From the NCBI GenBank assembly GCA_903959855.1, contig CAJBYR010000024.1, positions 1 to 53,260 of the forward strand: DNA of 53,260 bases. The letters are read 5' to 3'. A program made the translations under genes and the position numbers. The notes under the pieces were generated by a model. The model ran no database searches and was not told the DNA's origin. It saw only the letters and a program-made list of their open reading frames with translations. Shown piece after piece: positions 45,281 through 53,129 of this stretch. Source of the stretch: an uncultured beta proteobacterium. GTDB taxonomy: Bacteria > Pseudomonadota > Gammaproteobacteria > Burkholderiales > Rhodocyclaceae. Every line of letters starts with the position of its first letter. Within the stretch, counting starts at the first letter, position 1.

Positions 45281-47418
45281 TTCGCCTCCAAGCCGACTTG
45301 CAGGCTGCGCGGCAGGCCGGGCGAGGCGACCGGCACCCCGGACGAGATGCTGGAACTGTCGGCGTAGCGCTTGTCGGCAAGGTTGTTCACGCTGGCGGAA
45401 ATGCGCAACTGCTTGCCCAGGTCCATGCCGCCGCGCAGGTTGAGCAGGTCGTGGCCGTCGTAGCGGCTGGTGTTGGCGTCGTCGCGCCAGTAGGCGCCGA
45501 TGTGAGTCCATTCCAGCTGCAGGCTTGTCCCCTCGCCCGGCATCCAGATCAGGCGGGTATTCGCCAGCGAGCGAGGGGCGGCCGCCATCTCCTTGCCGGA
45601 CAGGCTGGCGCTGCCGGGCACCACCCATTCCTTGTAGTTGTGGCGCGCCGTCGACAGCGCGATGTCGGCGCGCCAGGCCTTGCCCAGCGGAATGCCGATT
45701 GCTGCCTCGATGCCGCGATGGCGCGTGCTGCCGTTGTTGGAGCTCGAGCGCACATTGGTCACCGGATCGGTATAGGTCAGGATGTCGTCCGACTTGACCA
45801 GCTCATAGGCCACCACGTCGTAACTGATGCCGGCGGCGCGCCCGCGCAGACCGATCTCGGCCTGGTCGCCCTTCACGGGTTTGAGCGTCAGCGCCGACTG
45901 CGCGGCCAGCGCCGCCTGGCCGGCAGTGACCCCGGCGCCGGTCGACGGCCGGAACAGATCGCCCTCCGAGGGCGCGCGGAAACTGTGGTTGAGCGAGCCG
46001 TAGAGGTGGGTGTCCCTGTCCAGCGCATAGGTGGCGCCGAACTTCGGGCTGAGGTGGTCGTAGTTGATCGAGGTGTTTCCCGCCTGGCCGTACTGGTTGG
46101 TGGCGAGCACGCTGCCGGCGGCAAAGTTGTTCTCGAACTTGAAACCGACATGGTCGTGGCGCAGGCCGGCGGAAAGCCGCAGGCGCTCGGTCGGGCTGTA
46201 CTCGCCGTGGATATAGGGCGAGATTCCGTGGAAGCTGACCTTGTAGTCATAGACCCGAGCCCCGACGGTGTAGGCACTGTAGATGCGCGAGGCGCCGGCG
46301 CCGGTGACCGTCGCGTTGATGCGGTCCTCCTTGCGCGCGCCGGGGCTGTTCTCCAGGTCGATGCCGACGATCAGCCGGGCGCGGCGCTGGTCGTAATCCT
46401 GGCGCCACTTGAGCTGCACCCCGTAGGACTGGTTGCTGCTGTAGGAGATGGTGTTGTCGCCGGTGGCGCCCGAGGTCAGCTTGAACGAGGCCAGCAGGTC
46501 CATGCTGTTGTCTCGGTAGTAGGGCGTAATCGAAATCAGGCTGTCGCCCGCCTCGCGCTCCCAGGCGGCGGACAGGCGCGTGGCGCTGACCTTGCGGAAG
46601 GCGATCGGCTTGTAGTTGCGCGTCGGGTTGTCGAGGTAGTCGCTCATGACCAGCGGCGAGTTGGCGCCGGTTTCCTGGTCGATTGCGGTGCTGGAAAACA
46701 CCGTCTTGAGCACGGTGTTGGCATCGATCGCCCGATCCCAGCGCGCGGTCACGCTCTGCCGGTCATAGGCAGTCTTGCTGCGCCAGCCGTCGCTGTGGGT
46801 AAGGTTGGCGTTGGCGATCACGCCGTTGTCGCCGGCAGTGGTGCCGGCGCTGCCCAGCAAGCGTTTCCAGCCGAAGCTGCCAGCCTCGCCGAACAGCGAG
46901 ACCTCCGGCGCGTCCGGCGGTTTGCGGGTGAGCACGTTGACCGCGCCGCCGATCGCGTCGGAGCCGTAAAGGGCCGTCGTCGGGCCGCGATTGACTTCGA
47001 TGCCGCCGGCCTGCGGCAGGTTGATTTCGTAGAGCGCGTTGTGGTTGAAAAAGCCCGTCGAGCGGATCGGGATGCCGTCTTCGAGAAAGAGGTAGACCGG
47101 CGCCGTGGTGAAGGGTTGGCGGATCGCCGTGTTGTGGCCTTCGCCGTTGGTGACGCCGGCGGCGGCGCCGGGCACCTGGCTGAGGATCTGCGAGGGATGG
47201 GAGGGCTTGACCAGCCTGACGGCATCCTCGCCGACGATGCCGATCGAGGCCGGCGTGCGGTCGAGGCTCTGGCCCTCGCGGGTACCGGTGACCGTGATGT
47301 CGGGGAGCGCGGCCTGCTGCGCGATTGCGGGCAAGGCGGCAGCGGAAAAGGCCGCGGCCAGCGCCAGGGCCAAGGGGTGGCGCCGCGCCGCGAGCGGCGC
47401 AAAAACTGGAAGTTGCAT
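45274..47418 (-). CDS. TonB-dependent outer-membrane receptor
   Basis: A 714-residue barrel with a signal peptide (LALALAAAFSAAALPAIA), a TonB box (LPDITVTGTREGQSL), a plug domain (ILSQVPGAAAGVTNGEGHNT, GIEVNRGPTTALYGSDAIGG) and a beta-barrel ending in an aromatic residue (GLEAKW). The ATG at 47418 follows AGGAGT. Copper chaperone and DUF2946 neighbours make a copper or copper-complex ligand the best guess, but no siderophore or copper motif in the sequence proves it. Its ribosome-binding site can pair with the end of the upstream gene. Confidence 0.92.
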   Translation of the reverse strand: MQLPVFAPLAARRHPLALALAAAFSAAALPAIAQQAALPDITVTGTREGQSLDRTPASIGIVGEDAVRLVKPSHPSQILSQVPGAAAGVTNGEGHNTAIRQPFTTAPVYLFLEDGIPIRSTGFFNHNALYEINLPQAGGIEVNRGPTTALYGSDAIGGAVNVLTRKPPDAPEVSLFGEAGSFGWKRLLGSAGTTAGDNGVIANANLTHSDGWRSKTAYDRQSVTARWDRAIDANTVLKTVFSSTAIDQETGANSPLVMSDYLDNPTRNYKPIAFRKVSATRLSAAWEREAGDSLISITPYYRDNSMDLLASFKLTSGATGDNTISYSSNQSYGVQLKWRQDYDQRRARLIVGIDLENSPGARKEDRINATVTGAGASRIYSAYTVGARVYDYKVSFHGISPYIHGEYSPTERLRLSAGLRHDHVGFKFENNFAAGSVLATNQYGQAGNTSINYDHLSPKFGATYALDRDTHLYGSLNHSFRAPSEGDLFRPSTGAGVTAGQAALAAQSALTLKPVKGDQAEIGLRGRAAGISYDVVAYELVKSDDILTYTDPVTNVRSSSNNGSTRHRGIEAAIGIPLGKAWRADIALSTARHNYKEWVVPGSASLSGKEMAAAPRSLANTRLIWMPGEGTSLQLEWTHIGAYWRDDANTSRYDGHDLLNLRGGMDLGKQLRISASVNNLADKRYADSSSISSGVPVASPGLPRSLQVGLEAKW

Positions 47419-47424
47419 CGGTAA

Positions 47425-47490
47425 CTCCTGAAATGGATCGAACAAGGCGCCCGGACAAGCCATCCGGACGGAAGGCGCAGGTTTCAGGAG
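47425..47490. promoter_or_regulatory. inverted repeat that could hide the receptor ribosome-binding site
   Basis: CTCCTGAAA (47425-47433) and TTTCAGGAG (47482-47490) are perfect reverse complements. In the minus-strand mRNA, the downstream arm contains the AGGAG of the receptor gene and the upstream arm contains the stop codon of the DUF2946 gene. Base pairing would block initiation unless ribosomes finishing DUF2946 open it. Confidence 0.55.
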
Positions 47491-47861
47491 CGAACGGGTG
47501 GCGCGCGCGGCTGCGGTGTGCCGCGATGCTTGATCCGGTTTGGTGGATCGCGCGGGGAATCGGCCGGCGACGTCTGGGTGCCGCCTCCGACCGGGAGCGC
47601 GTAGTTTGGCGACACAAGTCCATACGGGTGGTTGCTTCCGGCGCACCAGGGGCAATGCTTGATGCCGTGCTCCGTCTGCCGGTGGTCGCCGGGCGGCATT
47701 TCGGCATTTGGCGGTACACCCGTCGCGGTGCAGATTTCGGACCACGGCGCGGCGCGGTCGGAGCCTGCCGCGAGGGCTTGTGCCAGCGTCGGCGCGAGCG
47801 CTGCCAGAAGGATCGCGAAAGTCGCGATCCAGGCGGTGAAGCGCCGGCAGGTGAATCTCAT
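47484..47861 (-). CDS. DUF2946 protein
   Basis: A 125-residue protein with a hydrophobic N-terminus (WIATFAILLAALAPTLAQALA) and the DUF2946 features WSEICTATG and HCPWC. The family is often found beside TonB-dependent copper receptors and copper chaperones, so a role in copper handling is inferred. The C-terminal part is Pro-rich. It starts 19 bases after the PCu(A)C stop. Its stop lies in the inverted repeat described above. Confidence 0.75.
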   Translation of the reverse strand: MRFTCRRFTAWIATFAILLAALAPTLAQALAAGSDRAAPWSEICTATGVPPNAEMPPGDHRQTEHGIKHCPWCAGSNHPYGLVSPNYALPVGGGTQTSPADSPRDPPNRIKHRGTPQPRAPPVRS

Positions 47862-47880
47862 CGCAAGTAGGCTGTTACGT

Positions 47881-48342
47881 TCAATGCTTGTGCTGCTGAT
47901 CCATCTTGGCGGGAGCTGCGGCGGTTAGCGGCTTGACTGTGGCCTTGACCTCGATCGTGCTGCGCTTCTTGTCTTTGCCTTCGACCACCAGCGTCAGCGG
48001 CACGCTGTCGCCTTCCTTCATCTGCTGCTTGAGGTCCATCAGCATGACGTGATAGCCACCGGGTTTGAGTTCGACGCTCTTGCCGGCCGGCAGGTCGAGA
48101 CCCTTGACGGCACGCATCTTCATGACGTCCTTTTCCATGATCATTTCATGCACCTCGACCACGCCGGCGACCGGCGATTTGGCCTCGACCAGGCGTGCGT
48201 CCTGATCCGAGGTGATCTGCATGAAGGCGCCGGTGGCCTTCTGCGCCGATACGGTGGCGCGCACCCAGGGGTCCTTGACGGTGACCTGGGCCATGACGGG
48301 GAAAGCGGCGAAAATCAGTGCGGCGAGTGTGAGGCGTTTCAT
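47881..48342 (-). CDS. PCu(A)C periplasmic copper chaperone
   Basis: A 153-residue periplasmic protein with a signal peptide (MKRLTLAALIFAAFPVMA). The copper(I) site follows the family formula H-x10-M-x21-H-x-M exactly: His65, Met76, His98 and Met100. Such proteins hand copper to the CuA or CuB centre of cytochrome oxidase or keep it in the periplasm. A clear ribosome-binding site AAGGAG precedes the ATG at 48342. A His-rich end (QQHKH) may add a second copper site. Confidence 0.93.
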   Translation of the reverse strand: MKRLTLAALIFAAFPVMAQVTVKDPWVRATVSAQKATGAFMQITSDQDARLVEAKSPVAGVVEVHEMIMEKDVMKMRAVKGLDLPAGKSVELKPGGYHVMLMDLKQQMKEGDSVPLTLVVEGKDKKRSTIEVKATVKPLTAAAPAKMDQQHKH

Positions 48343-48380
48343 GTGTGCTCCTTGCGAGTGATGTTGGAGTTGCGGATTGA

Positions 48381-48977
48381 CTAGATTGCGAATGCCGGGT
48401 CGGCGCCGGGCAGTACCAGCCCGCGCCGGTGCCCATGTCGCTGCAGTATGCCCATGCGCCGCAGGCGGCTCATGGCGCGCGATACCGTGGCTTCGGTAAG
48501 GTTGGTGATCGCCGCCATGTCGCGCAGTTCGGGAATGGTGATCTCCCTGCGGCCGTCGTCGCGGTAACGCGCCAGCAGCAGGCACAGGCGGCGCACGCGC
48601 TCGAATGCTTCGCCGGCGCGCAATGCCAGGGCGTCGGCGGCACGTCGCTCGGCGCCAGCCAGCGTCTGCAGCAGGCTCTCGCCGGAGAGTGTGGTGCCGG
48701 CCGAGAGCCAGGGTTCCAGTTCGCAGTCACCGATGGCGGAGGCTTCAAAGCTATAGCGGCCGTAGAGCAGGGTTTCGGCGCCGATGACGTCGCCGCGCAA
48801 GGCCAGTCCGGCGTAATCGCTGCCTTCGGGAGTGACGCGGTCAAGCCGCACGGCGCCGCTCTTTACCCGCCAGGCGATGCCTTCCGAGCCGGCGACATAG
48901 ATACGCTCGCCGATCGATATCCTGAGTGATCGCGGCGTCGAACTTGCGGACACCGGTGTTGTCGAGATTGCTTGCAT
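48381..48977 (-). CDS. Crp/Fnr-family transcription regulator
   Basis: A 198-residue regulator, shorter than classic Crp (210). The N-terminal effector domain (SLRISIGERIYVAGSEGIAW) keeps the fold, but the Fnr Cys set is absent. The C-terminal winged helix is ITIPELRDMAAITNLTEATV followed by SRAMSRLRRMGILQRHG; the position of the Fnr recognition Glu is Ala. A good ribosome-binding site GAGGAGCAG lies before ATG 48977. It probably controls the adjoining metal genes. Confidence 0.88.
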   Translation of the reverse strand: MQAISTTPVSASSTPRSLRISIGERIYVAGSEGIAWRVKSGAVRLDRVTPEGSDYAGLALRGDVIGAETLLYGRYSFEASAIGDCELEPWLSAGTTLSGESLLQTLAGAERRAADALALRAGEAFERVRRLCLLLARYRDDGRREITIPELRDMAAITNLTEATVSRAMSRLRRMGILQRHGHRRGLVLPGADPAFAI

Positions 48978-49062
48978 GATCCTGCTCCTCGTTCGTCGTC
49001 GATGCGCCCGGTTTCAGGCAGGCGCGACTGGTTCCGCCGCGGGGCGACGGATTGTGGAGGGG

Positions 49063-49455
49063 TCAGGCCGCAGGCGGGCCGCGCGGCGGGTGCGACAGCC
49101 GCGCAATGGTCGACGGGAAGGGGAAGGGGCTGCTGAAAAAAATGCTGTCGAAAGTCGGCGCCGGCGGCACGCCGAGCGTGGCGTCGGCGAGCAGCACCGG
49201 CGTGCCGGTAAGGCACAACGAACAGCAATCCTGATGGCCGCTGTCGGGCAGCGCGGGCTGGCCGGACCGGCTTGCCGGATCTACCCTGCCGGCCGGCCGG
49301 CTGGTGCAGATCTCCGCGCGAAAGTCGCCGCCTGCGGCATTGCGCGGCATGATCCCGCTGCCGCCGATGGCCTGCATCGCCATGGCGAACAAGGCAATGG
49401 CGAACAGCCAGGCAGGCGATTGACGAAACGGGCGGAGGGAGGCGGAGCGATGCAT
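49063..49455 (-). CDS. second DUF2946 protein
   Basis: A 130-residue protein with a hydrophobic segment (AWLFAIALFAMAMQAIGG), the family sequence FRAEICTS and a DCCSLC motif, corresponding to HCPWC in the other copy. It is read first in the minus-strand cluster. No ribosome-binding site lies before ATG 49455, so the start is uncertain or the mRNA is nearly leaderless. It is divergent from gmk. Confidence 0.65.
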   Translation of the reverse strand: MHRSASLRPFRQSPAWLFAIALFAMAMQAIGGSGIMPRNAAGGDFRAEICTSRPAGRVDPASRSGQPALPDSGHQDCCSLCLTGTPVLLADATLGVPPAPTFDSIFFSSPFPFPSTIARLSHPPRGPPAA

Positions 49456-49464
49456 TGGCCGCGT

Positions 49465-49470
49465 ATACTA
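49465..49470 (-). promoter_or_regulatory. possible -10 box of the DUF2946 gene
   Basis: On the minus strand the bases read TAGTAT, four of six matches to TATAAT. Their centre lies about 33 bases from the centre of the FNR-like box, the spacing expected for activation from position -41.5. On the plus strand TATACT (49464-49469) could instead be a -10 box of gmk. Confidence 0.35.
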
Positions 49471-49493
49471 GTACAGTCGCCGCCCGTGCGGGA

Positions 49494-49507
49494 TTGATCT
49501 AACTCAA
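49494..49507. promoter_or_regulatory. FNR/Dnr-like binding site
   Basis: TTGAT-CTAA-CTCAA matches the palindromic FNR consensus TTGATnnnnATCAA at nine of ten positions. It lies between the divergent DUF2946 and gmk genes, 39 bases before the DUF2946 start and 12 before gmk. Confidence 0.5.
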
Positions 49508-49519
49508 GTTTGGAACGCC

Positions 49520-50137
49520 ATGCCCTCAGGTACCCTTTTCATCGTCGCCGCACCGTCCGGCGCCGGCAAGACCACCTTGGTGAGTCGCCTGCTGACGCAC
49601 GATCAGCAGGTCCGGCACTCGATTTCCTTCACCACCCGTGCACCGCGTGCCGGCGAGCAGATCGGCCGCGAATATCACTTCATCGACGTGCAGCGCTTTC
49701 TCGCCATGCGCGAACGCGGCGAATTCGCGGAATGGGCCGAGGTCCATGACAATTTTTACGGCACCTCGCGTCTCTGGCTCGAGCAGAACATGCAGGAAGG
49801 CTGCGACATGCTGCTGGAGATCGATTGGCAGGGCGCGCAGCAGATGCGGCGTCAGTTTCCCGAGGCCGTCAGCATTTTCATCCTGCCGCCCTCGATTGCC
49901 GAACTCGAGCGCCGGCTGCGCGCCCGCGGCTCGGATAGTGAAGATGTCATAGCGCGCCGGGTAGCCGGCGCCCTGGGTGAAATGCGTCACGTAGCCGAGT
50001 TCGATTTTGTTATAATCAACAATGACTTGGATATTGCGCACGAAGAGCTGACAGCTGCCGTGCGGGCTTCGCGTCTGCGTTTTGCGCGCCAGCGTGCGCG
50101 TCACCCCGATGTATTCCGCTTTCTTGACCAGGACTAG
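49520..50137 (+). CDS. gmk: guanylate kinase
   Basis: A 205-residue enzyme that phosphorylates GMP to GDP. It has the P-loop APSGAGKTT near residue 11, the GMP-binding [17 protein letters not shown] segment and the [12 protein letters not shown] and [18 protein letters not shown] motifs. rpoZ follows after 5 bases, and spoT soon after, so nucleotide supply, RNA polymerase and stringent response genes share an operon. Confidence 0.96.
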   Translation: MPSGTLFIVAAPSGAGKTTLVSRLLTHDQQVRHSISFTTRAPRAGEQIGREYHFIDVQRFLAMRERGEFAEWAEVHDNFYGTSRLWLEQNMQEGCDMLLEIDWQGAQQMRRQFPEAVSIFILPPSIAELERRLRARGSDSEDVIARRVAGALGEMRHVAEFDFVIINNDLDIAHEELTAAVRASRLRFARQRARHPDVFRFLDQD

Positions 50138-50142
50138 AAACC

Positions 50143-50349
50143 ATGGCACGTGTCACCATTGATGATTGCATCAAGCTCATACCCAACCGTTTTCAGCTGA
50201 CCCTGGCGGCGACCTACCGTGCCCGCCAGCTCACCCTGGGCAGCACGCCGCTGGTCGAGGCCGGCCGCGACAAGCCCACCGTGATCGCCCTGCGCGAGAT
50301 CGCTGCAGGCAAAGTCGGCGTCGATATCCTGACCCGCAACCAGTCCTAG
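50143..50349 (+). CDS. rpoZ: RNA polymerase omega subunit
   Basis: A 68-residue subunit that helps fold beta-prime and assemble RNA polymerase. [19 protein letters not shown] and [11 protein letters not shown] are typical. The length is normal for betaproteobacteria. Omega is also one of the ppGpp contact points in proteobacterial polymerase, which fits its position next to spoT. Confidence 0.95.
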   Translation: MARVTIDDCIKLIPNRFQLTLAATYRARQLTLGSTPLVEAGRDKPTVIALREIAAGKVGVDILTRNQS

Positions 50350-50371
50350 CATCATGCGAACGGGGTGAAGC

Positions 50372-52627
50372 GTGGCGGCGGTCGTTCCACCCCTTTTTGG
50401 CGCATCGGCTTCGGCCATGGATCCCGGCGTGGTGCCGGGCGCGCTCGATGAACCGCCGCTGATTTCCGCGGACATGCATCCGCCGGTCGACCTGGCGGAA
50501 GACCTGGAACGTTTCAACGCGCGGATCGCCACCTACCTCAAGCCCGAGGACATCGCCCGCGTCGGGGCCGCCTACGTCTTTGCCGACGCCGCGCATCGCG
50601 GCCAGTTGCGACTTTCCGGCGATCCCTACATCTCGCATCCGCTGGCGGTGGCGGAGAACCTGGCCGGCTGGCATCTCGACGCCCACGCCCTGATGGCCGC
50701 GCTGCTGCACGACGTCATGGAAGATACGGCGATCACCAAGGATCAGATTGCCGAGCGCTTCGGCAAGGTCGCCGCCGAACTGGTCGATGGCGTCTCCAAG
50801 CTGGATCGCATCGAGCACCAGAGCTTCGAGGAAGCCCAGGCGGAGAATTTCCGCAAAATGCTGCTGGCTATGGCGCGCGATGTGCGCGTGATCCTGATCA
50901 AGCTGGCCGACCGCCTGCACAACATGCAGACGCTGGATGTGATGCGCCCCGAGAAGCGGCGGCGCATCGCCCGCGAAACCCTCGATATCTATGCGCCGAT
51001 CGCCAATCGGTTGGGCCTCAATGCCCTCTATCGCGAACTGCAGGAACTGGCCTTCAGCCATGCCCATCCGCTGCGGTATCGTGTGCTGTCCAGGGCCGTC
51101 AAGGGTGCCCGCGGCAACCGCCGCGAAGTAGTCGGGCGCATCCTTGAGGCGATCCGCAAGGCACTGCCCGAGGCGGGCATTGATGCCGAAGTCAAAGGAC
51201 GCGAGAAGCACCTGTATGGCATCTACCGCAAAATGCGCGAGAAGCACTTGAGCTTCTCGCAGGTGTTGGACATTTACGGTTTTCGCACCGTGGTCAAGGA
51301 TCGACCGACCTGCTACCTCGCGCTTGGTGCGTTGCACGCGCTTTACCAGCCGGTGCCTGGCAAGTTCAAGGACTACATCGCCATCCCCAAGGCCAATGGC
51401 TACCAGTCGCTGCACACGACGCTGATCGGGCCCTTCGGCACGCCGGTGGAAATCCAGATCCGCGATGCCCACATGCATCATGTCGCTGAATCCGGCGTGG
51501 CCTCGCATTGGCTCTACAAGGACGAAACGGCGATCGACCAGTTGCAGCAGAAGACCCACAAGTGGTTGCAGTCACTGGTCGAATTGCAATCCGCAAGCGG
51601 CGATTCTTCGGAGTTCCTCGAGCACGTCAAGGTTGATCTCTTCCCCGGCGAGGTCTATGTGTTCAGTCCCAAGGGCAAGATTTTTGCCCTGCCGCGCGGG
51701 TCGACGCCGGTCGATCTGGCCTATGCCGTGCATACCGACATCGGGAACCGTTGCGTTGCCTGCCGCATCAATTTCGAGACCATGCCGCTGCGCACCGAAT
51801 TGCGCAACGGCGACCGGGTTGAGATCATCACCGCGCCGAATGCCACGCCCCACGCTGCGTGGCTGGGCTATGTAAGGAGCGCGCGGGCGCGTTCGAAAAT
51901 TCGTCACTTCCTCAATACCAAGCAGAACGAAGAATCGGCCGCGCTGGGCGAACGTTTGCTATCGCACGCCCTGCGCGATCTCGGCCTGGCACTGGCCAAA
52001 ATGCCGGCGCAGGCCTGGGAGCGGTTCAAGCGCGCCTCGGGTGCTCGCTCGCAAAAGGCTGTGCTGGCCGAGATCGGCCTCGGCAAACGTTTGCCAGCCA
52101 TAGTTGCGCGGCGACTGGCCGAGGGCGTGGAGCCGAACCCCGACGCCGCAGCGAGCGAGGGGCGTGCCAAGTCGGCGATCCTCATCCATGGCCCGGAAGG
52201 CGTTGCCGTCAAGCTGGGCAACTGCTGCCGACCCATCCCTGGCGACCCCATCGTCGGCATGATCCGCAAGGGGCAGGGCCTCGTTGTCCATACCCACGAC
52301 TGCCGGGCCATTGCCAAGCTGCGCAGCGAGCGCGGCAACTGGGTGGATGTGGAATGGGAGCCGGGCATCACCGGCCTGTTCGAGGCCAGCATCAAGGTGG
52401 TGGCGAGGAACGTGCGCGGGGTGCTGGCGCGCATTGCCGCCGGTATTGCCGAGGCCGGCTCGAACATCGTCAATATCAGCATGGACGATGACAGTGGCGA
52501 GGCGACGACCCTGTTTTTTACGCTCCAGGTCAGCGACCGTGTTCATCTTGCCCATATCCTGCGCGCCATGCGGCGAATCCAGGAGGTGGTGCGCATCACC
52601 CGTTATGTCGACCCGAAAACAAAATGA
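50372..52627 (+). CDS. spoT: bifunctional (p)ppGpp synthetase/hydrolase
   Basis: A 751-residue RelA/SpoT homologue that makes and breaks the stringent-response alarmone. The HD hydrolase domain is complete (residues about 75-200, with LLHDVMEDTAI). The synthetase domain follows (EVKGREKHLYGIYRKM, IYGFRTVV, KDYIAIPKANGYQSLHTT), then TGS (VFSPKGKIFALPRGSTPVDL) and ACT domains. An intact HD motif argues for SpoT rather than RelA. The GTG at 50372 is the likely start; ATG 50420 is an alternative. Confidence 0.94.
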   Translation: MAAVVPPLFGASASAMDPGVVPGALDEPPLISADMHPPVDLAEDLERFNARIATYLKPEDIARVGAAYVFADAAHRGQLRLSGDPYISHPLAVAENLAGWHLDAHALMAALLHDVMEDTAITKDQIAERFGKVAAELVDGVSKLDRIEHQSFEEAQAENFRKMLLAMARDVRVILIKLADRLHNMQTLDVMRPEKRRRIARETLDIYAPIANRLGLNALYRELQELAFSHAHPLRYRVLSRAVKGARGNRREVVGRILEAIRKALPEAGIDAEVKGREKHLYGIYRKMREKHLSFSQVLDIYGFRTVVKDRPTCYLALGALHALYQPVPGKFKDYIAIPKANGYQSLHTTLIGPFGTPVEIQIRDAHMHHVAESGVASHWLYKDETAIDQLQQKTHKWLQSLVELQSASGDSSEFLEHVKVDLFPGEVYVFSPKGKIFALPRGSTPVDLAYAVHTDIGNRCVACRINFETMPLRTELRNGDRVEIITAPNATPHAAWLGYVRSARARSKIRHFLNTKQNEESAALGERLLSHALRDLGLALAKMPAQAWERFKRASGARSQKAVLAEIGLGKRLPAIVARRLAEGVEPNPDAAASEGRAKSAILIHGPEGVAVKLGNCCRPIPGDPIVGMIRKGQGLVVHTHDCRAIAKLRSERGNWVDVEWEPGITGLFEASIKVVARNVRGVLARIAAGIAEAGSNIVNISMDDDSGEATTLFFTLQVSDRVHLAHILRAMRRIQEVVRITRYVDPKTK

Positions 52628-52638
52628 AAGGAACCCAG

Positions 52639-52827
52639 ATGGCACTCTATGAATCCGAGCACACCAAGTTCATGCGCGAATGGATGGAACAGCATCCCGA
52701 GGAAAAGGTCGAGCAGCAGAAGGGACGCGCCCTATGGTGGGACAAGGCGCCGCGACCTTTGGCGGAGATGAGGGAAGCCGAGACGGCAACGGTTCCGGGC
52801 AAGGCCTATTACTACGACGCGAATTGA
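52639..52827 (+). CDS. DUF3460 protein
   Basis: A 62-residue acidic protein, MALYESEHTKFMREWMEQHP followed by EEKVEQQKGRALWWDKAP, typical of DUF3460, a small family of unknown function common in betaproteobacteria. I start it at ATG 52639, after AAAGGAAC; an ATG at 52624 overlaps the spoT stop. It lies 11 bases after spoT. Confidence 0.8.
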   Translation: MALYESEHTKFMREWMEQHPEEKVEQQKGRALWWDKAPRPLAEMREAETATVPGKAYYYDAN

Positions 52828-52993
52828 ACATCGGGGCGTTCCGGCGATAGCTCACAGTTGGCACGGCTGCAAGAGTCGGCGCTGGCGAGACGGTGACACG
52901 AGCGGAAAGGAAGAGACGCGTATTCCCGGAGAACCGTGGCTCCCTGTTTTCCAGTTCTTGCACTCTGTTGACGCTCTTGGGCAATGCACTGCT
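52828..52993. other. intergenic stretch with no recognised gene
   Basis: I find no protein gene, RNA or repeat between DUF3460 and the promoter at 52994. The open frames on the minus strand (52812-53216) lack family features and ribosome-binding sites. Confidence 0.5.
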
Positions 52994-53023
52994 TTGACAG
53001 CGACGAAGTGGCTGCCATATACT
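52994..53023 (+). promoter_or_regulatory. strong sigma-70 promoter of the VapB-like gene
   Basis: TTGACA (52994-52999) is a perfect -35 box and TATACT (53018-53023) a near-perfect -10 box, separated by 18 bases. Confidence 0.75.
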
Positions 53024-53037
53024 GTGGCACATGGCAG
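53012..53037. promoter_or_regulatory. inverted repeat over the -10 box, operator candidate
   Basis: CTGCCAT (53012-53018) and ATGGCAG (53031-53037) form a 7-bp inverted repeat that brackets the -10 box. VapB-type antitoxins repress their own operons at such sites. Confidence 0.5.
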
Positions 53038-53051
53038 ACTGGAGAAAGAGC

Positions 53052-53129
53052 ATGGAGCAGCGAACCGCACGAATAGGAAAAAACAATCGAACTCAGGTGG
53101 TGACGCTTCCGCTTGAATTCAGGTGTTAA
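53052..53129 (+). pseudogene. truncated VapB-like antitoxin
   Basis: A 25-codon frame (MEQRTARIGKNNRTQVVTLP, then LEFRC and TAA) matches the first strand pair of the AbrB/VapB DNA-binding fold, where the family reads like ARIFxNxRSQAVRLPxEFRF. GGAGA precedes the ATG. The family is usually 70-80 residues, so the rest is lost or shifted in frame. No VapC toxin is visible before the window ends, although one could lie beyond it. Confidence 0.55.

Noticed and set aside
45223-47424. Open frame of 733 codons on the plus strand opposite the TonB receptor
   Set aside because: It is a shadow of the receptor gene with Val/Gly/Arg/Ala-rich text and no domain.
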